NCBI GenBank assembly: GCA_020633675.1 | Contig: JACKDE010000004.1 | Span: 62,001 to 126,000, forward strand | Direction: 5' to 3' | DNA from: Deferribacteres bacterium | Lineage (GTDB): Bacteria > Zhuqueibacterota > Zhuqueibacteria > Zhuqueibacterales > Geothermadaptataceae | DNA length: 64,000 nucleotides | Shown: piece by piece, positions 7,764 to 17,540 of the stretch | Layout of the letters: every line of letters starts with the position of its first letter | Numbering within the stretch: position 1 is the stretch's first letter | The notes under the pieces: model-generated | The model's database searches: none | Told to the model about the DNA's origin: nothing | Seen by the model: the letters and a program-made list of their open reading frames with translations, nothing else | Program-made: the position numbers and the translations under genes

Positions 7764-9275
7764 CTATTTCGCCAGGCTGACATTCTTTTCAAAATCATAC
7801 AGGGTTTTGCGTTTCAGGTCGGCAACAGCCACTTGATAGTCGATGTAGGCATCGAGAAAGGTGCTGCGGGCTTGTGTCAGGCGGTCGCGATCGAGGGCGA
7901 GATCTTGAGTGGTGATATCGCCATTGTTGAAGCGCGCCAGACTGATTTCGTAGCTGCGTTCAGCGACATTTTGGCTTTTTTCAAGCACTTCCAGCCGGTT
8001 ACGCGCCTCGAGCACCCGCGATACCACGTCTTTAATTTCGCGCTGAACCGTGATGCTCTCATTTTCCAAATCAAGCTCAGCCTGATCGATGCGGGCCTGG
8101 GCAGCCGCTACCTCAGCCCGATTCACGCCGGAATCCCACAGCGGCATGCTGAACGTCAGGCTGATGCCTTTGTTGCGCGGACGATCTTTGAGGTCTTCCC
8201 AGCTTGATTTAAACAAATCGTAAGGCCCGGTACTCAACGGCAACTCCGGATTGCTCACGCCGCTCAAATCATAAAAGGCAGAGATGTTGGCGCGGAAAGA
8301 TGAACGCGCGTCAACTTCCTTGATGTCGAGCTCGCGCAAGCGCTTGTCGATTCGAGCCTCGCGGATTTCTGAACGGTTTTCGAGCGCAAAAGCCACGGCC
8401 TGAGACAAGTCAATCTCAAACGGCTGATAGCTGATGTCGGTGCGTACACCGACTGCTTGGCTAAGTGACAAACCGATGATTTGCTTAAAAATATCTTCTT
8501 GTCGTTGCAGTGCTGTTTGTGCAGTAAACATGCGGTTTTGGCTCTGAGCCAAATCCACTTCTGTTTGCAATGCATCCACTTCTGGAATCAGACCGGCTGC
8601 GAATTTTTTGCTGGCCAAATCATAGGCTTGTTTCTGCTGCTCCAATTCATTTTCGCGAATTTCCAATTCGCGTGTAGCACGGTACAGATTTAGAAAGGCC
8701 TGTGTCACCGAAAAAATCACGTCGAGCTCTGTGCGCTGTAGCTGCAATGTCGAGCGCTGGTAGCTCAAATCTGCTTGTTCCAATCCCAGCTTCAGCGTGT
8801 TGACCGTAAAAAGCGGTTGCTGGAATCGCAATCCAACCGAAGTAAAAAACTCGACTTGCTCATTGGTAAGATTGGCCTGCCGTACCGAATTCAAATCGCG
8901 ATAAAGGCGTGTATCGAGCGTAAAAACGCCATCACTCGGCAACGGTTGATTGATATTAAGCTGGCCGCGGTAGAGCGTGGCGCCGTACGAAAAATATTGA
9001 TTGAGTGCTCCCGGCGTGCGGTCCGGCTCGAAAGTTTCTGCATAATTTGGCGCTACCAGGCTGAGATCAGCATTTAGTTTGAACGCGCCTTCGCGAGCTG
9101 TGAGATTTTGGCGCGCGGCTTCAAGGCTCAAGCCGATGCTCTTGATGCTAAAACTGTTGGTCAAAGCATATTCAATGGCTTCTTCCAGGTTGAATACCCT
9201 TGCCGTGTTTGTTTGCGCAAATACCTGTCCTGCTGCAAAAACCAGAAGTGCCAGCAAGGTCGCAGCTTTCTTCAT
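7764..9275 (-). CDS. TolC-family outer-membrane efflux channel
   Basis: 503 aa from ATG 9275, chosen because GGAG lies six bases upstream and the signal peptide MKKAATLL...VFAQ follows at once. The sequence holds two copies of a long-helix repeat (residues around 60-280 and 300-500) with Leu/Gln/Glu/Ala heptads such as ELEIRENELEQQKQAYDLA and QARIDQAELDLENESITVQ, and the family's FNNGDITTQDLALDRDRL near the end. It should form the trimeric duct that joins the adaptors and permease encoded just upstream, letting substrate leave the cell. Confidence 0.92.
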   Translation of the reverse strand: MKKAATLLALLVFAAGQVFAQTNTARVFNLEEAIEYALTNSFSIKSIGLSLEAARQNLTAREGAFKLNADLSLVAPNYAETFEPDRTPGALNQYFSYGATLYRGQLNINQPLPSDGVFTLDTRLYRDLNSVRQANLTNEQVEFFTSVGLRFQQPLFTVNTLKLGLEQADLSYQRSTLQLQRTELDVIFSVTQAFLNLYRATRELEIRENELEQQKQAYDLASKKFAAGLIPEVDALQTEVDLAQSQNRMFTAQTALQRQEDIFKQIIGLSLSQAVGVRTDISYQPFEIDLSQAVAFALENRSEIREARIDKRLRELDIKEVDARSSFRANISAFYDLSGVSNPELPLSTGPYDLFKSSWEDLKDRPRNKGISLTFSMPLWDSGVNRAEVAAAQARIDQAELDLENESITVQREIKDVVSRVLEARNRLEVLEKSQNVAERSYEISLARFNNGDITTQDLALDRDRLTQARSTFLDAYIDYQVAVADLKRKTLYDFEKNVSLAK

Positions 9276-9372
9276 TCTATGCTCCATCCATTCGTAAATG
9301 CGCACAACAAGCCAGATGCGCGCTTTAGGTTGAATTCTGTCTGTTTTTTGTAGAATATGTGAGGCATCGTCA

Positions 9373-10596
9373 TTATTCGTAACGCAGCGATTCGATCGGA
9401 TCGAGCCGGGCAGCCTGTCGTGCCGGGTAGTAGCCAAAAACAATACCCACAGCTGTCGAAACGCCAAAGGCCAGCACCACCGCAAAAATAGAGACGATGG
9501 TTTTCCAGCCTGCGTAGAGTGTAATCATGCCCGTCATCGACCACCCCAATGCGATGCCGATCAATCCCCCAAGCAGGCTCAGCATCGAGGCTTCAAAAAT
9601 AAATTGTGCCAGAATATCTTTGCGGGTTGCCCCGATAGCGCGGCGAATACCGATCTCACGCGTGCGCTCCATGACCGAGGCCAGCATGATATTCATGATG
9701 CCGATACCACCAACCAACAACGAAATCCCGGCAATGCACCCCATGACAATGTTAAAAATGCGCTGGGTTTGCTGACTTTGTCGCAACAGAGCCTCGGGGA
9801 TCGAAATTTGAAAATCATCCGCGTTGTTATGGCGCCGGGATAGCGTTACCTGGGTGATGTTCGCCGCTTCTCGAATGGCTTCGGGCTCACGGACGCGGGC
9901 GATGATACGGTCAAGCTCACTTTCAAATGCATCACGGGTAAAGCGCTGCAAGGACGTTGCAAGTGGGATATAAATTTGCTTGTTCATATCCATGCCGGGC
10001 GTACTGCTGCCAACCAGCTTGCGCTCCATCACGCCAATTACCGTAAACCAAATATCACCGATCTTGATGCGTTCATTGAGAGGATCCTTAAAATAAAACA
10101 AATCGCGCTTGACAGATGCGCCCAGCACACATACCCGGCGCGCATCGATTTCGTCCTGATAATTGTAATAAGTGCCGTCGACGGGGCGATAATCCATTAG
10201 CGTGGCATAGCTTGGTGGCGTGCCAACAATCATTGCCGATTGCAGTTCTGAACCGTACTGCACATCATTGGTCATGTAACGCTGCGGCACGGCAAAATCG
10301 ATATGCGGATTGACATCTTCCAACGCCAGAGCATCGGCAATCTTCAGCCCACGCGAGGCATTGTCAGAATCGCTGCCTTCCTCGATGTCATCCGGCGGCA
10401 CATTCTGGATGATAATATTGTGCATCCCCATCTGTGCGATCTGATTGAGCGCTTCTTCGCGCGCACCTTCACCGATGGAAAGCATGCTGATCACCGCTGC
10501 TACGCCAAAAATAATGCCCAGCATGGTCAACAGTGAACGCAATTTGTGGGTTTTCAGCCCTTCAAGGCCAACTCGATAGGATTCGATGTAATTCAT
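9373..10596 (-). CDS. MacB-like ABC transporter permease without nucleotide-binding domain
   Basis: 407 aa. Residues 15-40 form the first membrane helix after the family's LRSLLTMLGIIFGVAAVI; the MacB periplasmic core domain follows (about 45-250), and the FtsX domain with three helices occupies 280-400 (NIMLASVMERTREIGIRRAIGA is the coupling region). The C-terminus ends ARLDPIESLRYE, typical of MacB permeases. MacB itself carries an ATPase domain at its N-terminus; this protein has none, and no separate ATPase gene is found in the locus. It works as mechanotransmission protein with the adaptors and TolC partner. Confidence 0.92.
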   Translation of the reverse strand: MNYIESYRVGLEGLKTHKLRSLLTMLGIIFGVAAVISMLSIGEGAREEALNQIAQMGMHNIIIQNVPPDDIEEGSDSDNASRGLKIADALALEDVNPHIDFAVPQRYMTNDVQYGSELQSAMIVGTPPSYATLMDYRPVDGTYYNYQDEIDARRVCVLGASVKRDLFYFKDPLNERIKIGDIWFTVIGVMERKLVGSSTPGMDMNKQIYIPLATSLQRFTRDAFESELDRIIARVREPEAIREAANITQVTLSRRHNNADDFQISIPEALLRQSQQTQRIFNIVMGCIAGISLLVGGIGIMNIMLASVMERTREIGIRRAIGATRKDILAQFIFEASMLSLLGGLIGIALGWSMTGMITLYAGWKTIVSIFAVVLAFGVSTAVGIVFGYYPARQAARLDPIESLRYE

Positions 10597-10681
10597 AGTC
10601 CGTGTTCATTATTCTGTCATCAGTGATCCGTTTTAGCAAAATATGCAGCAAAACCATCAACGCTGCACAAATGCCAAGATA

Positions 10682-11992
10682 TTATCCAATTATCATAAAT
10701 CCTTCGCCACCGCTCTCTTTCTTTTTCTTCTTTTTCTCAATCGGCTTGGGCTCCTCACCGCCAATGTCTTCCAATGGCAGCGTCGGATCGCGCAAGCAGA
10801 CGCGTTGGCCAGGACTCAGCCCTGACTTGATCACCACATAATCAGCATTTTTTTGGCCGACTTGCACTTCCACCGGCTTATTCGAGCCGGCCAGATAAAC
10901 GATGGTTTTGCCATCTTTTTCGAAGACCGATTCCAGCGGCACATACATCGCGCTGTCGATTTTATCAGTGATGATTTCAAGTGACGCCGACATGCCTGGC
11001 TTGAGTCGAGGATCACTGCCATCGACCAGCACGTACACTTCAAATTCCTTGATGTTGGAATTACGCTTGCGGGAAGCGAGTGTCGCCACCTGCGAAACCG
11101 TACCATAAAAATCGGGATCCGGCAACGCATCCAGCTTAATGTGCACCTGCTGGCCTTTTGCGACTCGGCTCACATCGACTTCATTGACGCTGGTTTTGAC
11201 CTGCATGACCGAAAGATCAGGAATTTCGATCAGCGGCATGCCGCGCCAGGGGGTATCTCCCACCTTGACTTTTGCCCGACCACTCGGTCCCCAAATTTCT
11301 TTGTACACTACCAGCCCATCGATCGGTGCAGTGAGGGTCAAGGATTGCAAATCATGCTCGGCTTCCTGTTTCTGCAGCAGTTGGCGCTCCGATTGCAAAC
11401 GGGCTTTTTCCAAATCCGCTTCATCAATTTTTTTCTGCGCTTCGATTTTCTCTTCAGCCTGCTTCAGCGCCAGCTCTGCTTTGCGTAAATTGATTTCCTG
11501 CTCGCGGCGCTTGGCCTCAGCTTCAAACTTCATTTGTTCATAGCGCAGCTTGGCCTGTTCGTGAGAATATTTCTGCGTCTGCAGCGCACTCTGCAATTGC
11601 GCCGTATTCGATGCAATGCTGGCCTTTTTGCTCTCCAACTCCGCCAGTGCATTCAAATACTCATTATTCTCTTCTTCAAATTTTTGTCGCGCCTGGGTTT
11701 GATCGAATTGTACCAAAAAATCGCCAGCCTTGACGACATCGCCTTCCGGCGCCATCCGCACAATCTGTACATTTGAACGAATCGAGCGCGGTACGTTAAC
11801 AGATTGCGAGTTGAGCGCCACCAATTCACCTTTGGTGTCGATGCTCACGATAAACTCACCGGCTTCCGTTTCGTAGCTGGCAATATCGGCCGACTGAGAG
11901 CCGATGTTCCAAAAAAACAAAATCAGCACCACCACACTCGCCCCTGCAAGCACAAGCCAGCGTCGCTGCTGAAAAAGACTTTGAATCGACAT
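10682..11992 (-). CDS. HlyD/MacA-like periplasmic adaptor, second of two
   Basis: 436 aa. One N-terminal membrane helix (about 12-30) anchors it in the inner membrane. Then come a split biotinyl-lipoyl domain (VVKAGDFLVQFDQTQ, about 85-100), a long coiled coil (about 100-215, rich in Glu, Lys, Gln, Leu), the second lipoyl half (LTAPIDGLVVYKE), and a beta-barrel region to about 400. The tail contains a run of six lysines and ends GGEGFMIIG, which is unusual. The gene starts 12 bp after the first adaptor's stop and precedes the permease by 85 bp. Confidence 0.92.
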   Translation of the reverse strand: MSIQSLFQQRRWLVLAGASVVVLILFFWNIGSQSADIASYETEAGEFIVSIDTKGELVALNSQSVNVPRSIRSNVQIVRMAPEGDVVKAGDFLVQFDQTQARQKFEEENNEYLNALAELESKKASIASNTAQLQSALQTQKYSHEQAKLRYEQMKFEAEAKRREQEINLRKAELALKQAEEKIEAQKKIDEADLEKARLQSERQLLQKQEAEHDLQSLTLTAPIDGLVVYKEIWGPSGRAKVKVGDTPWRGMPLIEIPDLSVMQVKTSVNEVDVSRVAKGQQVHIKLDALPDPDFYGTVSQVATLASRKRNSNIKEFEVYVLVDGSDPRLKPGMSASLEIITDKIDSAMYVPLESVFEKDGKTIVYLAGSNKPVEVQVGQKNADYVVIKSGLSPGQRVCLRDPTLPLEDIGGEEPKPIEKKKKKKESGGEGFMIIG

Positions 11993-12004
11993 ATCACATC
12001 CCTC

Positions 12005-13555
12005 TTAATTTTGCTGTGGTGATTCGGTATCGGCTTTTGGCGACAACATCTTGGTGGCATTTTTCACGTCAACCTTTTTCGATGTATCGATTTTCATTTC
12101 AAAGTTTCCCTTGCTACCATCACCAAGTTTCTTCATCATGTCAGGTGAGAGCTTAATGCTGCCGCCCTGGATGACCATCTCGCCTGCCGGGAAACCCAGT
12201 TTTTCCAACATGGCCTTGGTACCGCCGGGCGCACCCCCGGGTGGCTCGGGCGGTTTATTCCGGAACGCTTCATAATCGAATGTGAGTTCCCGGTTATCCA
12301 TTTCGGTAAAAAAGGATTCACGTTCGGCGTCAGATGGCCGCAAGCTGGCGACATAGGCGGCGTAGCCGAGCGGCCGTACCTTGCTGTCGGATGGCTGCCA
12401 GCTCACTTCAGTTTTTTCTGCAATTCCATCGATAGCTGCCATGAAATCATTGCGTCCCAAAATCGTAATTTCCGTTGGCTTCGAGCTTCCCTTTTCGAAT
12501 ACCACAGGTTGACCGTCGACTTCAAATATGCACCCAATCGGAATTGTGACAACATTTGGCAATTCATCAAGAATGATGTGCACGCGCGCGGTCATGCCCG
12601 GCTTCAATAAACTGTCTCGCTCGGCAATCACCAGTTGCGCTTCAAAAATACGTACCTGGCTGTCCTGTTCGAGTGGGTCCGCGATGGTCGTTTTGGAGAC
12701 CAATTCAGCGGTAAATGTTTTTTCAGGAAAAGCTTCCAGCCGCAATGTGGCTTTCTGGCGTTGATCGAGTTTGGCCATGTCCACTTCGTTGACGCGCACT
12801 TTGACCTGCATACGTGACAGATCAGGCAAATTGATGATACCGGAACCGGGGCGAACTTTGCCGCCGACCTGAGCCTTGGTACCATCCCAATCGCGGTGAT
12901 GCACAGCCATGCCATCGATGGGAGCGCGCAGTGTCAGTGCCTGCACCCGACGTTGGATGCGATCGACATCGCCCTGCGCTTCAAAAATCAGCAGTTCCTG
13001 TTTTTTGTGCTCGGATGCATGGATCACTTTCTGGGCATCGAGCTTCGTTTGTGCTTCTTTTAGCGCAATCTTGGCTTTCAACACTTCCAATTCGCCATCA
13101 TCGCGGCGACTGTCGGATTCGAATTTGAGCTGTTCCAGTTGCACTTCAGCAAGCTTGAGCGAATGCTGGCTCATTTCGATTTCACGCTCCATCTCTGAAA
13201 TTTTGGCACGATGCTGCACCAGCATTTTTTGCAGATCAGCATTGCGAATTTCGAGTTGGGCTTTTTCCTCATCGAGGTTGGTCAGCAAAGGCGACGGATC
13301 GATTTGCACCAACACGTCACCGGAATCGACCGCCGCGCCCTCATCGACCATTTCAATGATTTGCATATCGAGATTCCAAATATGTGGCGCAGAAATGGTA
13401 GTGCTGCGAACAGCGCTGATTTCGCCGCTCTCCACCAGCTCGATGCGCAAGGTATCCTTGCTGGCAACAGCCCACTTTTCATTTTGGCGGGGTGTTGCGG
13501 CCAACAACGCAGGTAGAATCAGCGCGATACCGGCCAGCAGAATTTTTCGATGCAT
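12005..13555 (-). CDS. HlyD/MacA-like periplasmic adaptor, first of two, with C-terminal extension
   Basis: 516 aa with an N-terminal hydrophobic segment (about 4-20) that may be a signal peptide or anchor. Lipoyl halves (ALLVQID-like DSGDVLVQIDPSP and LRAPIDGMAVHHRDW) flank a coiled coil of about 120 residues, followed by barrel and membrane-proximal domains to about 400. The last ~110 residues form an extension with a Pro/Gly-rich linker (PPEPPGGAPGG) and a module reading EMVIQGGSIKLSPDMMKKLG, which I do not recognise. Two adaptors in a row suggest a mixed hexamer or two alternative pumps sharing one permease. Confidence 0.9.
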   Translation of the reverse strand: MHRKILLAGIALILPALLAATPRQNEKWAVASKDTLRIELVESGEISAVRSTTISAPHIWNLDMQIIEMVDEGAAVDSGDVLVQIDPSPLLTNLDEEKAQLEIRNADLQKMLVQHRAKISEMEREIEMSQHSLKLAEVQLEQLKFESDSRRDDGELEVLKAKIALKEAQTKLDAQKVIHASEHKKQELLIFEAQGDVDRIQRRVQALTLRAPIDGMAVHHRDWDGTKAQVGGKVRPGSGIINLPDLSRMQVKVRVNEVDMAKLDQRQKATLRLEAFPEKTFTAELVSKTTIADPLEQDSQVRIFEAQLVIAERDSLLKPGMTARVHIILDELPNVVTIPIGCIFEVDGQPVVFEKGSSKPTEITILGRNDFMAAIDGIAEKTEVSWQPSDSKVRPLGYAAYVASLRPSDAERESFFTEMDNRELTFDYEAFRNKPPEPPGGAPGGTKAMLEKLGFPAGEMVIQGGSIKLSPDMMKKLGDGSKGNFEMKIDTSKKVDVKNATKMLSPKADTESPQQN

Positions 13556-13925
13556 CAGGTTCTCCCATGTACGGAAAGGCTTTTGTTAAAAGAAGCGATC
13601 CGCCTCAAAATGTTACCATACTTTTTATAAATTCCGTGATTCTCGCCTTGAAGGAATAATACATTCCATCAGCTTCAAAAGCCAACTTTTAATACGCAAA
13701 TGTTCGAAGCTTAATTTTTGGAAAGCAGGCTGTGTATTAGATTGATGGCAAAAGGCACTGTAAAATTTAGACAGAGAAAACGCCTAAAAGGTTCTATGTT
13801 GATTTTTAGATCGAGCAGCTTTGTTTTCAAGTAAATCCTGTGGTATTCAGCAGCACCATGCGCCTGCACAGAAAATGTGTACCCCATTTATAAAGATTTG
13901 CTGACACGACCTGGCCAGGACGACG
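13556..13925. other. 370-bp AT-rich intergenic region before the efflux operon
   Basis: The region separates the glycosyltransferase run from the efflux locus. It holds a modest promoter candidate near 13624-13652 on the minus strand. I found no convincing terminator hairpin after the glycosyltransferase stop at 13926 and no small gene with a ribosome binding site. Confidence 0.5.
13624..13652 (-). promoter_or_regulatory. Candidate sigma-70 promoter for the efflux operon
   Basis: On the minus strand TTCAAG is followed by a 17-base spacer and TATAAA, about 70 bp upstream of the first adaptor start. The -10 matches 5 of 6 consensus bases but the -35 is poor, so this is a weak call. Confidence 0.3.
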
Positions 13926-15191
13926 CTATTCTTTCATCGCCTTGCTATAGTTCTTCAGCGACTGGTCGATGCGGTCCAGCACAGATTCGGAAATATCAAA
14001 GTTCGCTTTGATACCGTCTTTGTGGAAAGACTGATCAAGCGTTTCGCTGAGTTCAGCGGAAATACGGATTTTTTGTGGCAGCAACTTGCCGAGCGTGGAA
14101 TAGACATGCTCGACCGAGATGGCATCAGTGCTTTTTCGGTTGCCGCGCAGAGCGACAAATTTGTCGCCGATCGGTTTCCACTCTGCCGGATCCGTTGGGC
14201 CAAAAATAGCGACGAGAGGCACATCCGCAGCTGCTGCGAGATGCATCACGCCGGTATCATTGCACACAATCGCATCGCAATTTTTAAAACTGGCCGCCAG
14301 CTTGCGAATGGTGGATGGTGGTACTTTGATCGGATCGAATTGGGTATATTTACAAAAATGCTCCGACAGTTGCTGTTCGCCCGGCCCCCAGAACAGTACG
14401 ATCTGCACATCGTGGCGCTCTTTGAGCAATTGCGCGAGCTCGCCGAATCGGCCAATCGGCCATCGATTGAACATCTTGCCGGCTCCAACATGCATACCAA
14501 TAGTCAGTTGGCCCGGCTGAAAATCGAGGTCAATCAACACTTTGCCGGCAGCAGCGATTTCTGCACTGTCGATATGCATATTTTCTGTCAAATCATTGGT
14601 GTCAACTCCAATGTGGCGCACGATATCGAGATTGCGATCCGTTTGGTGGCGTTCGTTTGGCCAATAGGGCGCGACCAGGTTATAGAAAAAATTCCGCGAG
14701 CATTCTGCAAAAACTTTATGCTCGGAGCCGAGAATATATTTTGCTTTGGAGAAATGCGCAATCAGATCGGTGGTGAGTGAATGGCTTACAGTGTTGAGTA
14801 CAATGGCCATATCCCAACCGCTGCGCAACTGTTTCCAAAAGGCTCTCAGCTTCCGCAGCGTCCACTTTTTGCCGTCTTCGTGAAAAATGAGAATTTCATC
14901 GACGAACGGGCTTTTTTCGACCGTATCCGCAAAATAATCGCGTACAACCACGCCGATGCGTGCCTTTGGAAAGTGTTCGCGTAACGCTCGCAGCACTGGC
15001 GTGGATAGCAAAAAATCACCGAGCTGATCATGCTGACGCAACACGAGGATGTTATTCACGTCGCCGTAATTTACCAAAGCCGGCTTGATCACATCGCGGC
15101 CGTATTTTCTTTCGAGGTACCGCATGTGGTTGATTTTGATATATTGCTCGATGCGGTTCCACAACGACTGTTTTTTTGCAACATTCTGCAT
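13926..15191 (-). CDS. Glycosyltransferase family 9 (heptosyltransferase-like)
   Basis: 421 aa. The N-terminal half has NILVLRQHDQLGDFLLSTPVLRALREHFP, the hallmark opening of ADP-heptose:LPS heptosyltransferases. The C-terminal half has GMHVGAGKMFNRWP and CDAIVCNDTGVMHLAAAADVPLVAIFGPTDP-type sequence, which forms the nucleotide-sugar site. It probably adds a sugar to the LPS core on the cytoplasmic face. The last ~50 residues are charged and outside the family fold. It starts two bases after the previous glycosyltransferase ends, so the pair is cotranscribed. Donor sugar cannot be told from sequence. Confidence 0.92.
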   Translation of the reverse strand: MQNVAKKQSLWNRIEQYIKINHMRYLERKYGRDVIKPALVNYGDVNNILVLRQHDQLGDFLLSTPVLRALREHFPKARIGVVVRDYFADTVEKSPFVDEILIFHEDGKKWTLRKLRAFWKQLRSGWDMAIVLNTVSHSLTTDLIAHFSKAKYILGSEHKVFAECSRNFFYNLVAPYWPNERHQTDRNLDIVRHIGVDTNDLTENMHIDSAEIAAAGKVLIDLDFQPGQLTIGMHVGAGKMFNRWPIGRFGELAQLLKERHDVQIVLFWGPGEQQLSEHFCKYTQFDPIKVPPSTIRKLAASFKNCDAIVCNDTGVMHLAAAADVPLVAIFGPTDPAEWKPIGDKFVALRGNRKSTDAISVEHVYSTLGKLLPQKIRISAELSETLDQSFHKDGIKANFDISESVLDRIDQSLKNYSKAMKE

Positions 15192-15193
15192 GG

Positions 15194-16309
15194 TCAGGCC
15201 TTGTCTCGCCTCAGCTTTTTCAATTCGCTTTTAAAGAGAATTTCCAGACGATTGATCATGACGCTTTCGCTGAAAAGCTGATACACACGTTCATGTCCTC
15301 TCTCGCCCATTTCGCGACGCTTTTGTGGATTGAGTAGTAAATCGATTGCAAAATGGGCCAATTCTTCAGAGTCGCCGGGCTTAAAAAGATAGCCAGTCTC
15401 GCCATTCTGTACGATTTCCGGCATACTGGAAATATTGGTGCTGATCACCGGTTTTTTGGCGGCCATCGCTTCGATTAATACGATGCCAAAACCTTCCCAA
15501 TAGGACGGCAAAACCAGAATATCGATGGCATTCATCAATTCCGGCACATTCTCCATGAAACCGGCAATCTCGACATGGCGCTGCCAGCCTTTGCTGCGAA
15601 TTTCGCTTTCAATCATTTCCCGCAACGGACCGACGCCAACAAAAACCAGCTTTGCATTCTGTACTTTAAGACGGATACTTTCAAATGCCGACAGCAAGAC
15701 CCCAATGCCCTTGCGGCTGTCGAGCTGGCCAACAAAACCGAGCACAATTTCATCTTTGTAAACACGCCATGTTTCGCGCAATGCACTCCCATCAGCTTTT
15801 TCAAATGCTTCAGGATCGATGCCATTGTAAATCACTTCGATGCGGTCATCTTCGAGCCATGGTGCATTTTTCAGCAGCGCTCGCTTGGTCGCAATCGAAT
15901 TCGCGATGATGCGATTCGCCAGGAAATTATAGGCAAACCGATAGCGCAGGGTATTTTTTAGCGGATAATCGATCCCCCTTCGAGGGATGACGACCACCTT
16001 GCGCTTGCAGATTTTCACGGCCATGCCTGCCAGGCGCAGCTCTTTATCCATATTCGTCAGCACCACATCGATGCGATACTTGCGCAGATAAACCGCCAGG
16101 CGCGAAATGGTCAACGGATCAAAGTCACCACGAAAATTGACTTCAATTGTCGAAATACCGGCTTTTTGAGCATTGAAAGACAACTCACCGCCCGGCCGGC
16201 AGCAAAGCATGACTTGATGGCCACGCGCTTTCAGAGCCAGCAGGGTGCGCAACATCCAAATCTCGCCGCCGCCAAACATTTGGATCGTGTTGACAAATAA
16301 TATATTCAC
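15194..16309 (-). CDS. Glycosyltransferase family 4
   Basis: 371 aa with a GTG start (MNILFVNTIQMFGGGEIWML). It shows the GT-B fold: an N-terminal acceptor domain with GGGE and a C-terminal donor domain with LGFVGQLDSRKGI and the EX7E motif in SYWEGFGIVLIEAMAAKKPV. It is a retaining transferase using a nucleotide sugar, most likely in LPS core or capsule assembly given its position between two other glycosyltransferases. The gene is separated from the preceding one by 106 bp without an obvious terminator. Confidence 0.92.
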   Translation of the reverse strand: MNILFVNTIQMFGGGEIWMLRTLLALKARGHQVMLCCRPGGELSFNAQKAGISTIEVNFRGDFDPLTISRLAVYLRKYRIDVVLTNMDKELRLAGMAVKICKRKVVVIPRRGIDYPLKNTLRYRFAYNFLANRIIANSIATKRALLKNAPWLEDDRIEVIYNGIDPEAFEKADGSALRETWRVYKDEIVLGFVGQLDSRKGIGVLLSAFESIRLKVQNAKLVFVGVGPLREMIESEIRSKGWQRHVEIAGFMENVPELMNAIDILVLPSYWEGFGIVLIEAMAAKKPVISTNISSMPEIVQNGETGYLFKPGDSEELAHFAIDLLLNPQKRREMGERGHERVYQLFSESVMINRLEILFKSELKKLRRDKA

Positions 16310-16415
16310 CTGAGTTGAAGACCTTTTTCATTTCTGCGGGCGCAAATCAAGCTACCAAAAACTCAACGCCCGAATATCAAATTGCGCTTGTGGCCTGCTC
16401 CCTGGCCCAAAACTG

Positions 16416-17537
16416 TCAATCCAAAGGATGAAGCAGCATTTTTGCGATTTGCCGACTATCATGATGGGCTTCAACCCAAGCCCTCCCGTTCCGTGCTCTT
16501 TCGCGTCGCATTTCCGGTTGATCGATCAAAGCGATCACGTTTTTTTCGATGGAATCAGCCTGAATTTCCATGAACGGGTGGGACGGATAGGCTTCTGCAA
16601 ATGTATGCGTCAGAGCCGAGCACGTCGGGATACCCATGGCCAATGCTTCCAGCGCATTGATTCCATAGCCGAGATCACCAATTTGATCGATAAAAATGTC
16701 ACATTTATCCTTAAGCGCAATCGCCTCTTTATGCGGCTTATTTTCGATTAAAATGATATTAATATCGCGTTTTGTAGCGATTTGTGCGAGTATGTGCAAA
16801 ATCACATCGCTGCCCTTTGCAGCGCGATTCGTTGGTGCATGACCGATATGTACAGTGCCGGAGGCATCGCGTTCACGATACGAATACTTGTCCGGCTCAA
16901 AAGGGAAGAGAACATGCTGCAAGCTGCTATCCAGTTCGAGATGATCCCATTCCACTGTAAATCGCGCATCCGCCAGTGCATCGACTGGCGCAATGACGCC
17001 ACGCGTGCGAAAATCGCTGCCGGTATAGAGTACGTTGACGCGTTTCTGCAATCGTTTCAATTTTCGTACCGTACGACCGTCACGAAAAAAATCGAGCCCG
17101 GCATCAAATTGATAAAGATCAAAATTCCAAAAATCAAGCTCATTCATCATTGCACGGACTTTTGGAAGCCAGAGCCATTCACGAAGCCGAATCAACATGA
17201 ATTCTGCCACATTGCGCGCTCGCCACACCGGCTTTACACCCCGAGCTTGCCTGCTTTGATGGCTGAGTTGCAGCTTTTCGGGAGCGACAACAGCTTTTTT
17301 CATTCGCTGAGCCGAGGAGCTTGCGACGAACGGCAGGTTGAGACAAAAATCTTCCGGATAGCCGCGCACATCGCGAAAAAAAGTCACCAGCCGGCTGTCA
17401 TATCCCAGCGCACGTTCTGCTCGCACCAGTGTCATCGGCACATCGGAGATGTTCTGGGGCGCAATGTGCAGGATGCGTTTGATTTTTTGGGACACGCTCA
17501 GTCTTGCCTGTGTTATTGCTGCATCATTATAAAACAC
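16416..17537 (-). CDS. Glycosyltransferase-like protein (GT-B fold)
   Basis: 373 aa from GTG 17537; a second GTG at 17495 is an equally possible start. The opening KRILHIAPQNISDVPMTLVRAER resembles GT4-like N-domains, and the C-terminal half has IGHAPTNRAAKGSDVILHIL and DLGYGINALEALAMGIPT, the donor-binding loop region. The usual EX7E pair is only partly kept, so activity is likely but less certain. It begins 3 bp after the FemAB-like gene and presumably acts on the same surface polymer. Confidence 0.8.
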   Translation of the reverse strand: MFYNDAAITQARLSVSQKIKRILHIAPQNISDVPMTLVRAERALGYDSRLVTFFRDVRGYPEDFCLNLPFVASSSAQRMKKAVVAPEKLQLSHQSRQARGVKPVWRARNVAEFMLIRLREWLWLPKVRAMMNELDFWNFDLYQFDAGLDFFRDGRTVRKLKRLQKRVNVLYTGSDFRTRGVIAPVDALADARFTVEWDHLELDSSLQHVLFPFEPDKYSYRERDASGTVHIGHAPTNRAAKGSDVILHILAQIATKRDINIILIENKPHKEAIALKDKCDIFIDQIGDLGYGINALEALAMGIPTCSALTHTFAEAYPSHPFMEIQADSIEKNVIALIDQPEMRRERARNGRAWVEAHHDSRQIAKMLLHPLD

Positions 17538-17540
17538 CCA

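Noticed and set aside
7326..8207. Plus-strand open frame of 293 codons opposite the TolC-like and propeller genes
   Set aside because: It is a shadow of the TolC-like C-terminus and untranslated leader with no family match.
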